From an uncultured Collinsella sp. (lineage in GTDB: Bacteria; Actinomycetota; Coriobacteriia; Coriobacteriales; Coriobacteriaceae): a stretch of 10,816 bases of DNA. The stretch is taken from positions 1-10,816 of the forward strand of contig CABUGR010000015.1 in NCBI GenBank assembly GCA_902491135.1. Reading direction: 5' to 3'. The notes beneath the pieces were generated by a model. The model worked only from the letters and a program-made list of their open reading frames with translations. It ran no database searches and had not been told where the DNA came from. The position numbers and the translations under genes are program-made. The stretch's first letter is position 1, and every line of letters starts with the position of its first letter. This document shows, in pieces, positions 1-8,067 of this stretch.

Positions 1-51
1 GAGCGCAAAATGAATTCTAAAAAACACCTTGCCAAATAGGAGCGTCAGGAC

Positions 52-94
52 GCAAAGAGGCTCGCCGCACGAAGTGCGCAGCGAGCCTCTTTGC
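52..94 (-). terminator. Strong hairpin downstream of the split formate-lyase genes
   Basis: A 14-bp perfect stem (52-65 with 81-94) is capped by a second 5-bp stem (66-70 with 74-78) around a GAA loop, with a 2-base bulge at 79-80. It lies downstream of the last minus-strand gene, so it could end or protect that transcript. No clean T run follows on the minus strand, so termination is inferred from position and stem strength only. It could equally be a dispersed palindrome or an RNA-stabilising structure. Confidence 0.45.
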
Positions 95-130
95 ATGTCC
101 GAGGACACCAATTTAATTTAGCGTGGTTCC

Positions 131-274
131 CTAAAGGACGACAACGCAGGAGACCCGGCAAGGCCGGGAGCACTTTGTCTCGCAAACATTCCGCAGCCGC
201 GAAGCGGCGAGGACGTTTGAGAGGCAAAGTGCGTAGGCCTTACCGGGTCTCCGGTGGGAGTTGAGTCCCTTTAG
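131..274. repeat. Very long near-perfect hairpin overlapping the grcA-like stop codon
   Basis: The arms pair at several levels. Positions 149-165 pair with 236-252 (16 of 17). Positions 170-177 pair with 225-232 (8 of 8), continuing through 178-181 with 221-224 including one wobble. Positions 183-187 pair with 215-219, and 196-200 pair with 204-208 around a GAA loop. An outer arm at 131-139 (CTAAAGGAC) can pair with 265-274 with one bulge and takes in the stop codon of the small gene (271-273). A local 6-bp hairpin (154-159 with 163-168) is an alternative fold. I see no open frame with a ribosome site here. It may be a dispersed palindromic element, an RNase III substrate or a 3' stabiliser; its function is not known. 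Confidence 0.7.
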
Positions 275-522
275 AACTTGTCGTGGAAGGTACGCGCAAT
301 GACCTCGTCCTGCTGCTCCTTGGTGAGCGTGTGGAAGTTCACGGCATAGCCGGAAACGCGGATGGTCAGCTGCGGGTACTTCTCGGGGTGAGCCTGAGCG
401 TCAAGCAGCGTCTCACGGTTGAAGACGTTGATGTTCAGGTGGTGGCCACCCTTCTCGGCGTAAGCGTCGAGCATGTGGACCAGGTTATCGGCCTGGGTCT
501 CGGAAACTTCAGAAACCTTCAT
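271..522 (-). CDS. grcA: Stand-alone glycyl-radical domain of pyruvate formate-lyase (GrcA-like split subunit)
   Basis: This 83-residue protein corresponds to the C-terminal finger of pyruvate formate-lyase. Residues 25-83 follow the E. coli PflB C-terminus closely: GGHHLNINV, then [16 protein letters not shown] with the radical-bearing glycine at Gly58, then [14 protein letters not shown]. When activated by a radical SAM activase, that glycine stores the radical that fires the catalytic cysteines of the barrel. The first 24 residues include a NLxxMLDxY helix resembling the linker before the finger in full-length PflB. The start is firm: an AAGGAGA ribosome site (529-535) lies 6 bases upstream. 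It follows the catalytic-subunit gene by 85 bases in the same direction. E. coli GrcA (127 residues) is a spare part for damaged full-length PFL. Here the neighbouring large subunit has no finger, so this protein is probably an obligatory subunit. Sequence identity of the domain is certain; the subunit role is inferred. Confidence 0.95.
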   Translation of the reverse strand: MKVSEVSETQADNLVHMLDAYAEKGGHHLNINVFNRETLLDAQAHPEKYPQLTIRVSGYAVNFHTLTKEQQDEVIARTFHDKF

Positions 523-543
523 AATGTGTCTCCTTCGATTAAT

Positions 544-565
544 AGGCGCCGGCCGAAACCGGCGC
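544..565 (-). other. GC-rich intercistronic hairpin upstream of the radical-domain gene
   Basis: GCGCCGG (546-552) pairs with CCGGCGC (557-563) across a short loop, and flanking GATTA/TAATC bases can lengthen the stem. It sits just upstream of the ribosome site of the small gene, after the stop codon of the large one. It has no T run in either direction. It may protect the downstream message from 3' decay, or help set the ratio of the two subunits. That role is inferred. Confidence 0.5.
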
Positions 566-581
566 GCTAATCAGTAATCGT

Positions 582-606
582 TATTGTTAGTATAGCACTA
601 ACAATA
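582..606. other. Perfect 10-bp inverted repeat immediately after the pflB stop codon
   Basis: TATTGTTAGT (582-591) and ACTAACAATA (597-606) are perfect inverted copies separated by 5 bases. The repeat begins one base past the TAA stop of the catalytic-subunit gene. Its AT-rich, 25-bp symmetric form fits a repressor operator as well as an RNA hairpin. A TATACT hexamer lies across its centre on the minus strand, but I found no convincing -35 partner, so an internal promoter for the small gene is only possible. Confidence 0.5.
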
Positions 607-607
607 G

Positions 608-2659
<2,052 letters not shown>

Positions 2660-2888
2660 TGTGTAACCACGCTCCTAGTTACGTGTAATGCGGCGCTCTC
2701 TCACACCGCTGCTTATTGAATTCTTGAATTTTCGGCTTGCACTACCGGCTTCTTCCGTTCTTCACCACACGTTGGTGCAGGAAAAACGTTTGTCCACCTT
2801 GGAACTACAACCCAAAACCCAAGATTTCACCCGTTTGAGAAGGATAACATAGCTACCCCCTTCATCTGGGCTGTTATATGTTTCTTTT
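2660..2888 (-). other. Long presumed 5' leader of the pfl operon
   Basis: About 230 bases separate the best promoter candidate from the pflB start. I see no riboswitch signature or leader peptide with a ribosome site. An AATTC-TT-GAATT inverted repeat (2719-2730) and a weak CTTGG/CCAAG pairing near 2799-2823 are the only structure noted. A TATGTT hexamer (2846-2851, minus strand) could mark a second start, without a good -35. Confidence 0.3.
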
Positions 2889-2915
2889 TTTATATCATAA
2901 GGACGTTTTTTACAA
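2889..2915 (-). promoter_or_regulatory. Candidate promoter of the split pfl operon
   Basis: On the minus strand TTGTAA (2910-2915) is followed after 15 bases by TATAAA (2889-2894); an overlapping TATGAT lies at 2894-2899. The spacer is short for a sigma70-type promoter, so assignment rests mainly on AT-richness and position upstream of pflB. The palindrome at 2935-2953 lies just upstream, where an activator would sit. Confidence 0.35.
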
Positions 2916-2934
2916 ACCCGCAGGAAATGCGAGC

Positions 2935-2953
2935 GTGAACAACTACCGTTCAC
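2935..2953. promoter_or_regulatory. GTGAAC-N7-GTTCAC palindrome upstream of pfl, possible regulator site
   Basis: GTGAAC (2935-2940) and GTTCAC (2948-2953) form a perfect 6-7-6 inverted repeat about 20 bases upstream of the candidate -35. A further GTTCAC half-site occurs at 2990-2995, 42 bases away, which is four helical turns. The half-site recalls Rex and CRP/FNR family sites, but the spacing fits neither consensus. The cognate regulator is unknown. Confidence 0.4.
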
Positions 2954-3039
2954 CGATTTGTTTGGTATTTATCCTTGCCTTTGTACGACGTTCACTCTAG
3001 CTGTTATGCCAGCTTTAGCAGGGTAAAGTGTCCCAGAGA

Positions 3040-3087
3040 CCCTTCAGAAACTGAAGGGCGGCCACGGGATTTCCCCCGCGGCCGCCC
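3040..3087 (-). terminator. Tandem hairpins downstream of kdgT, probable transcription end
   Basis: Two adjoining stems lie between the permease stop and the pfl control region: CCCTTCAG/CTGAAGGG (3040-3047 with 3051-3058, AAA loop) and GGGCGGCC/GGCCGCCC (3056-3063 with 3080-3087, with an inner CGGG/CCCG). The two stems share GGG at 3056-3058, so they are mutually competing folds at that edge. There is no T run on the minus-strand side. A TTTTTT run exists on the plus strand at 3102-3107, where it acts as an A run ahead of the hairpin for the minus-strand transcript. Confidence 0.5.
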
Positions 3088-3128
3088 TGTGGCGTAGCAA
3101 GTTTTTTAGTTTTGATTGCCGCTTGGCA

Positions 3129-4145
3129 TTAGGCGGCTGAGGCGGCCTTGTCGGTCGCTGCCTTGATGTTGCTCTGCTGGCCCTCAAAATGCTTGTGGCA
3201 CCAGCCGGTAACGAGCGGGGTCAAAATGGCCGTCACGATAGCGCACGCTGCAACCTGCGCCGTAGCCGTCGCGAGCACGGCGCCACCGTACATGGCCTCG
3301 TTGACGCTTGCCATGGCAGCAGGCGTGGCCACATTGGCTCCGGCGCAGCTCGAAATGGCCGCACCTGCGACGCCCGTACCACCCGTGAGCTTATCGACCG
3401 CGATGACGGGAATTGCAAAGACCACCGAGCAGATCACGCCGAGCAGAATACCGGGAAGACCGCCATTAATGAGCTGGCCAAAGGTCATGGTCGAGCCCAT
3501 GGCAAAGAAGACGAGCACGATGATGGCGGAAAGTGCCGGTGCCATCATCTTCTTAAAGCTCGGGAAGAGGTTGCCCAGAATAATGCCGACGACGATCGGC
3601 AGGATGGCGCCCACGAGCGACCAGCCGATCGGAGCCTGACCGGCAGCGCCGAGCACGATCATCGTGACCGGAGGGCCGACAACCAGCGTGGTGATTGCGA
3701 CAGCGCCACGCTCGGCCTCATTGCCCATGGTGCCCATCAGACCAGCGTACATAGCGTTGTTGGCGCCGGTGCAAGCCGCCAGCATCACCATGGCAGAGAT
3801 GCCAAACAGGTTGTCGTTGAACACATAAAGGATGAGCAGCGACACGGCAACGACAACGATTTGCTTGACGGCGATGATGATGGCACCGCGGGCAGCGGCG
3901 GCAGGAGCGCTCTTAAACGAAATCGTCGTACCGACGATGAGCAAAAAAGCGCCCACGAGCGGGCCTGCACCCTGCTGGGTCATGCCAAGCGTAAAGCTGC
4001 CGAGCGTTTTGAACAGGTCGGGGAATAGCGTGTTGAGCAGGCAGCCCAACAGAAGCGGCACCAAAATATTGGCACCCGGGATGGAGGACATCTTAAAGAA
4101 CGGCTCCTTTGCCGCCGGCGCCTCCACCGCAGTCGATTCACTCAT
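3129..4145 (-). CDS. kdgT: 2-keto-3-deoxygluconate permease family transporter
   Basis: A 338-residue integral membrane protein of the KdgT family, whose E. coli member imports 2-keto-3-deoxygluconate by proton symport. Family matches include IPGANILVPLLLG (22-34), GNLFPSF (191-197) and the conserved segment AVDKLTGGTGVAGAAISS (249-266) followed by CAGANVATPAAMA, which parallels ADKLIGG...AGxAASSSAGAAVATP in E. coli. About ten hydrophobic segments fit the family, preceded by a short hydrophilic N-terminus (1-18). I chose the ATG at 4145, because AAAGGAGA lies 5 bases upstream; an in-frame ATG at 4166 has no such site. The gene lies 108 bases after the SDR gene on the same strand, suggesting joint use of a sugar acid. 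The exact substrate is unproven, since no KDG kinase or aldolase gene is visible. Confidence 0.9.
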   Translation of the reverse strand: MSESTAVEAPAAKEPFFKMSSIPGANILVPLLLGCLLNTLFPDLFKTLGSFTLGMTQQGAGPLVGAFLLIVGTTISFKSAPAAAARGAIIIAVKQIVVVAVSLLILYVFNDNLFGISAMVMLAACTGANNAMYAGLMGTMGNEAERGAVAITTLVVGPPVTMIVLGAAGQAPIGWSLVGAILPIVVGIILGNLFPSFKKMMAPALSAIIVLVFFAMGSTMTFGQLINGGLPGILLGVICSVVFAIPVIAVDKLTGGTGVAGAAISSCAGANVATPAAMASVNEAMYGGAVLATATAQVAACAIVTAILTPLVTGWCHKHFEGQQSNIKAATDKAASAA

Positions 4146-4188
4146 ATATATCTCCTTTGGATGCATGCGAAACGTAGCCGCACGCGCC

Positions 4189-4222
4189 TATGTCAGAAAG
4201 AAGGCGACAACCCCGAGTCGCC
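4189..4222 (-). terminator. Weak hairpin plus T-rich tail between the SDR and permease genes
   Basis: On the minus strand GGCGAC/GTCGCC (4217-4222 with 4203-4208) encloses an 8-base loop and is followed by TTCTTTCTG. This resembles a weak intrinsic terminator or attenuator in the 108-base gap between the two genes. It could lower permease expression relative to the SDR. The stem is only 6 bp, so read-through is expected. Confidence 0.4.
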
Positions 4223-4253
4223 AGGGTCGCCGCCAAACGATCACCGCGGGGTA

Positions 4254-5003
4254 TTACCCGTCCAGGACGATGCCACCGTCGCAGTCACCGATCTCGCCGT
4301 TAACGAAGCTGGCGAGGTCGGAGGCAAAGAAGAGCACCATCTGCGCAGGCTCGCTGGCCTGGGCGGCGCGGCCCAGAGGAATACCGTTGATGATACGCTG
4401 AGAGTTCTCGTCAGAGAGAATCGAGGTCATATCAGTAAGGGTGAGCGACGGGCACACGGCGTTGCAGCGAACGCCAAACTTGCCGCCTTCCTTGGCGACT
4501 GCCTTGGTTAGACCGTTAACACCGGCCTTGGAGCTCGCGTAGGCCGCGGTGCCGAGCAGGCCACCGCCGATCTTGCCAGCAACGGAACTCACGTTGACGA
4601 TAGTGCCGGCATGGGCCGCCTTAAAGTGCGGGTACACGGCGTTCATCATGGTAAAGGTGCCGTTGAGGTTGATGTCGATGGTGCGACGCCACTCGGTGTC
4701 ATCGATCTCATCGAACTTCTTGGTGCTGATGACGCCAGCGCAGTTGATCAGGATGTTGGTTTGCGGCAGGTCCGTAAAAATCTGCTCGACAGTCTCGCGC
4801 GCCTTGGGTGCATCGGCGACATCGAGCTGATAGAACTTGTTGCCCTCGCCAAGCTCGGCCACCGCGGCCTCGCCCTTAGCAGCGTTCCTTGCGATGAGCG
4901 CGACATGTCCGCCGCCCGCGACGATGCCCTTGGCGATCTCGAGGCCAATGCCCTGAGTGCCGCCCGTGACAATCGCGGTCTTGCCCGTGAAGTCAAATGC
5001 CAT
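4254..5003 (-). CDS. Short-chain dehydrogenase/reductase (SDR), classical type
   Basis: The 249-residue product has classical SDR length and motifs: the dinucleotide-binding TGGTQGIG (13-20), NCAG (87-90) in place of the usual NNAG, active-site Asn112, Ser140, and Tyr155-x3-Lys159 in YASSK. It ends with the PAQMVLFFASDLASFVNG region that shapes the C-terminal substrate pocket. The spacing from Ser140 to Tyr155 is two residues longer than in FabG. The family includes 3-oxoacyl-ACP reductases, gluconate 5-dehydrogenase and KduD. The KdgT-type permease downstream favours oxidation or reduction of a sugar acid, but that is inference from context. I chose the ATG at 5003 because it places the Rossmann fold at the usual position and has AAGGGGG about 8 bases upstream; the longer reading from 5123 adds an unconserved stretch. 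Confidence 0.93.
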   Translation of the reverse strand: MAFDFTGKTAIVTGGTQGIGLEIAKGIVAGGGHVALIARNAAKGEAAVAELGEGNKFYQLDVADAPKARETVEQIFTDLPQTNILINCAGVISTKKFDEIDDTEWRRTIDINLNGTFTMMNAVYPHFKAAHAGTIVNVSSVAGKIGGGLLGTAAYASSKAGVNGLTKAVAKEGGKFGVRCNAVCPSLTLTDMTSILSDENSQRIINGIPLGRAAQASEPAQMVLFFASDLASFVNGEIGDCDGGIVLDG

Positions 5004-5051
5004 GACTCCATCCCCCTTTATATAAGGTGTCTCCTCGCGGGAAGTTGGAGC

Positions 5052-5070
5052 ATCGCACGTGGCGATTATA
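5052..5070 (-). promoter_or_regulatory. TATAAT -10 with overlapping palindrome upstream of the SDR-permease operon
   Basis: A perfect TATAAT on the minus strand (5065-5070) has no good -35 at 17 bases; TTGTCA (5093-5098) sits 22 bases away. The inverted repeat ATCGC-ACGTG-GCGAT (5052-5066) overlaps the -10 and covers the expected start point, which is where a repressor would bind. A long spacer is compatible with an activator or a DNA-bending regulator. Role inferred. Confidence 0.45.
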
Positions 5071-5176
5071 TGAGTCCCAGTCGTCATGGTGGTGACAACC
5101 CCTCGCCTAACCGCGTGCATCATAGTTCTTTAAAACGCTTCAGCAATTGAATGATTTTAAGTCTTTATGCGCTCTT

Positions 5177-5182
5177 TATATT
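5177..5182 (+). promoter_or_regulatory. Possible -10 element for the marR-ABC operon
   Basis: TATATT lies in an AT-rich stretch (5140-5190) in the divergent intergenic region, about 75 bases before the marR start. The best -35 at 16 bases is TTTTAA, which is poor. This is a weak candidate; the operon promoter could lie elsewhere between 5100 and 5240. Confidence 0.25.
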
Positions 5183-5220
5183 GCCACTGTATGAGGCCCG
5201 CGTGCAAGGGTATCATCTTT

Positions 5221-5257
5221 CACCGAAAATAGTTTCTAGTGTTAGGGGTTTTCGGTG
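5221..5257 (+). promoter_or_regulatory. Inverted repeat spanning the marR ribosome site and start codon
   Basis: CACCGAAAA (5221-5229) and TTTTCGGTG (5249-5257) are perfect 9-base inverted copies 19 bases apart. The right arm contains the GTG start codon of marR (5255-5257), and the AGGGG ribosome site lies in the loop. In DNA it could be a self-regulation operator. In RNA it would tie up the start codon. The sequence does not decide between these. Confidence 0.5.
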
Positions 5258-5704
5258 GAAGATACCGATTTCCGTGAACTTGGGCGTCAGCTCCTTACCG
5301 AGTTTGGCAGCATGCATCAGCGCATTTCGCGCTTTGCGGACAAAGCCCTCGGCGGCGAGATGGCCGTCATGCGCGCCCTCATACTCGCCGGCGGTTCGCT
5401 CACGCCGAGCGAACTCGCTGATCGCGCCTGGGTCTCGAGCGCCCGCATCGCCAATATCCTACGCGCCCTCGAGGCCAAGGGCTGGGTCGAGCGCGAGCAC
5501 TCAAAGACTGACCGTCGTCGCGTACACGTCATAGTGACCGACAAGGGATTTCAGGATCTCGAAATCAAACGTCGGGAATTCGAGAACCGCACTGCGGCCT
5601 TCCTCGAGCAGCTCGGCGAAACAGATACCCAAGAGATGGTGCGCCTTCTAAGGCGTGCCAACGAAATTATCGACCGCAATCAAGAAAGGAGAGATGCCGA
5701 GTGA
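5255..5704 (+). CDS. MarR family winged-helix transcriptional regulator
   Basis: A 149-residue MarR-type regulator. A helical N-terminus is followed by the winged helix-turn-helix: LTPSELADRAWVSSARIANI as the DNA-reading helices, RALEAKGWVERE, then the wing TDRRRVHVIVTDKG with the family's DxRRxxVxxT pattern, and a C-terminal dimerisation helix. It has no cysteine, so a thiol-based OhrR-like redox mechanism is excluded. The start is GTG at 5255, with AGGGG 6 bases upstream. Its stop overlaps the GTG start of the first ABC gene by four bases (GTGA), so it is translationally coupled to the exporter. MarR proteins next to ABC or MFS efflux genes usually repress that operon until a ligand binds. 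Self-control through the flanking palindromes is likely but inferred. It is divergent from the SDR-permease operon and could affect both. Confidence 0.93.
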   Translation: MEDTDFRELGRQLLTEFGSMHQRISRFADKALGGEMAVMRALILAGGSLTPSELADRAWVSSARIANILRALEAKGWVEREHSKTDRRRVHVIVTDKGFQDLEIKRREFENRTAAFLEQLGETDTQEMVRLLRRANEIIDRNQERRDAE

Positions 5705-8067
5705 GGATTCTCAAGCTCTTTAAAAAGCATGTCCTTGCACTGTTCGCAGCTATCGTACTTATCGTAATCAGTTGCAACGCCGATCTGGCACTGCCTACCT
5801 ACATGAGCGATATCGTCGACGTGGGCGTGCAGCAAGGCGGCATCGCCTCGCCCGTGCCTGACACCATTCGCGCCGAATCGCTCGACGACCTCGAACTCTT
5901 TATGAGCGCCAAGGACGCCAAGGCTGTGGAGGCTGCGTTTGGCAAGGCAGACAAAAACGGGATTCGCACGTACAAGGGCACCGAGGACGAGCGCGCCGAC
6001 GGCAGCAAGCTCGCCGACATTATGAGCCTCCCCGAGACTGTCGTCCTTTCGTTCAACCAGGGCATTGACGCCAACTCCATGGGCGACATGATGGGCACGT
6101 CCGGTGAAAAAGACAACAGCGGCGCCCAGGCCATGCCCACGCCCGAGCAGATGGCGGCGATGACGCCCGAGCAACTCGCCGAGATGCAGCAGAAGGCCGC
6201 AGCCGCGCAGAGCATGCAAAAACAGATTGATGCCGACGGCGGTAAGATCACCATGAAGAGCCTGCGCTTGGGTGTCGAGGGCGGTCTGGTAGACCAAATC
6301 AAGCTCGTCGAGGGCGCCAACCAAATGGCGGACAAAATGGGCTCCATGTCGGGCTCCATCGTGACCCAGCGCGCCGTGAGCTATGTACAGGACGAGTACA
6401 AGGCACAGGGCATCGACCCCGCCGACGTGCAGAACGCCTACCTCAGCCGCATGGCGACCACGATGTTTGGGCTGTGCCTGGTGTCGCTCGTCGCCACCAT
6501 CCTGACCGGTGCCGTGGCTTCGCGCACCGCCTGCTCCATCGCCCGCGACCTGCGCCGCGAGACCTTCAACAAGGTTATGCACTTCTCGCCGGCCGAGGTG
6601 GGCAAGTTTAGCCAGGCCTCGCTCATTACCCGCTGCACCAACGACATTCAGCAGATCCAGATGGCTGCAACCCTGTTTATCCGCATGTGTCTGATGGCCC
6701 CCGTCATGGGCATCGTCGCCGTCATGCGCGTCCTGGCTAACCATACCGGCCTGGAGTGGACCATCGCCGTTGCCATTATCGCGGTCTCGGCCGTCGTCGG
6801 CGTGCTCATGGGCCTCACCATGCCCAAGTTCAAAAAGATGCAGAGCTTTGTGGACCGCGTGAACCTTACCGCCCGCGAGCTGCTCGACGGCCTTATGCCC
6901 ATCCGCTCGTTCAACCGCGAAGAACATGAGCTCGAGCGCTTTGACAAGGCTTCGCTCGACCTGATGACCACGCAGCTCTACACCAACCGCGCCATGAGCT
7001 TTATGATGCCGCTCATGATGCTCGTCATGAACTGCATCACCGTGCTTATCGTGTGGTTTGGCGCGCAGGGCGTGTCCGACGGCGTGATGCAGGTCGGCAA
7101 CATGATGGCGTTTATCTCCTACACCATGCAGATCGTCATGGCGTTTATGATCCTCACCATGGTTTCGGTTATCCTGCCCCGTGCCGAGGTCGCAGCCGAG
7201 CGCGTGGAAGAGGTCATCACCTGCCCCACGAGCATCAACGACCCCACCTCGCCCAAACTGCCCGCTGCCAGCGCGCCGCGCGGCGAGCTCACCTTCCGTG
7301 ACGTGAGTTTCCAGTATCCCGATGCCCGCGCCGACGTCATTAGCGGTGTAAACTTCACCACGCACGCCGGCCAGATGCTCGGCATCATTGGCTCCACGGG
7401 CTCGGGCAAGTCCACGCTTGTGCAGCTCATCCCGCGCCTGTACGACGTCACGGGCGGCAGCATTTCGCTCGACGGCATCGACGTGCGCGACATGACCCTT
7501 TCCGAGCTGCGCCGCCGCATCGGTTATATTCCGCAGCAGGGTCGTCTGTTCTCGGGTACCGTCGAGAGCAACCTCAAGTTTGCCGGCGACATGGTGAGTG
7601 ACGAGGATATGCGCCAGGCAGCACGCGTCGCCCAGGCGGAGGACTTTATCGCCGAGCGCGAGGACGGGTACGACTCCCCTATAAGCCAGGGCGGCTCCAA
7701 TGTTTCGGGTGGTCAGCGCCAGCGTCTGGCCATCGCCCGCTCGTTGGCCAAAAAGCCCGAGGTCGTGGTGTTCGATGACTCGTTTAGTGCCCTCGACTAC
7801 AAGACCGACGCGCGCCTACGCGAGGAGCTGGCCAAAAACGTTACCGACGCCGCGCTCGTGGTCGTAGCCCAGCGCATCGCGACCATCATGCACGCCGACC
7901 AGATCATCGTGCTCGACGACGGCCACGTAGTGGGCACCGGCACGCACGAGGAGCTGCTGCGCAGCTGCCCGGCGTACCTGGAGATCGCACAGTCGCAGCT
8001 TTCCGCCGAGGAGCTGGGGCTTACCCAAGAAGAAATTGCAGCCGTCATGGAAGGAGGCGAGCGCTAA
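5701..8067 (+). CDS. ABC exporter half-transporter with degenerate ATPase site and large Met-rich extracytoplasmic insert
   Basis: A 788-residue type IV ABC exporter subunit, membrane domain first and nucleotide-binding domain last. The ATPase domain has Walker A GSTGSGKST (Lys570), signature VSGGQ (668-672) and Walker B VVVFDD. The catalytic glutamate is replaced by Asp693, and the switch-loop histidine by Gln724 (VAQR). These are the marks of the degenerate partner in heterodimeric exporters such as TM287/288. TM1 is at roughly residues 10-35, but TM2 starts only near residue 251. The roughly 200 residues between form an insert, predicted outside, with a Met/Gln/Ala-rich, probably helical stretch near 120-180. 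Typical subunits are about 580 residues, and the insert accounts for the difference. Start is GTG at 5701, overlapping marR, with AAAGGAGA about 9 bases upstream. Substrate is unknown: drug, lipid or peptide export are all possible. Confidence 0.95.
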   Translation: MRILKLFKKHVLALFAAIVLIVISCNADLALPTYMSDIVDVGVQQGGIASPVPDTIRAESLDDLELFMSAKDAKAVEAAFGKADKNGIRTYKGTEDERADGSKLADIMSLPETVVLSFNQGIDANSMGDMMGTSGEKDNSGAQAMPTPEQMAAMTPEQLAEMQQKAAAAQSMQKQIDADGGKITMKSLRLGVEGGLVDQIKLVEGANQMADKMGSMSGSIVTQRAVSYVQDEYKAQGIDPADVQNAYLSRMATTMFGLCLVSLVATILTGAVASRTACSIARDLRRETFNKVMHFSPAEVGKFSQASLITRCTNDIQQIQMAATLFIRMCLMAPVMGIVAVMRVLANHTGLEWTIAVAIIAVSAVVGVLMGLTMPKFKKMQSFVDRVNLTARELLDGLMPIRSFNREEHELERFDKASLDLMTTQLYTNRAMSFMMPLMMLVMNCITVLIVWFGAQGVSDGVMQVGNMMAFISYTMQIVMAFMILTMVSVILPRAEVAAERVEEVITCPTSINDPTSPKLPAASAPRGELTFRDVSFQYPDARADVISGVNFTTHAGQMLGIIGSTGSGKSTLVQLIPRLYDVTGGSISLDGIDVRDMTLSELRRRIGYIPQQGRLFSGTVESNLKFAGDMVSDEDMRQAARVAQAEDFIAEREDGYDSPISQGGSNVSGGQRQRLAIARSLAKKPEVVVFDDSFSALDYKTDARLREELAKNVTDAALVVVAQRIATIMHADQIIVLDDGHVVGTGTHEELLRSCPAYLEIAQSQLSAEELGLTQEEIAAVMEGGER

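Noticed and set aside
45..227. A small minus-strand protein within the leftmost hairpins
   Set aside because: It is made wholly of the palindromic arms and lacks a ribosome site.
3056..3107. Plus-strand intrinsic terminator (GC hairpin then TTTTTT)
   Set aside because: The T run is 14 bases past the stem, and no plus-strand gene lies upstream for it to serve.
5680..7365. A 561-codon minus-strand open frame opposite marR and the first ABC gene
   Set aside because: His/Gly/Ala-rich translation with no domain, lying opposite clear ABC motifs. It is a codon-bias artefact.
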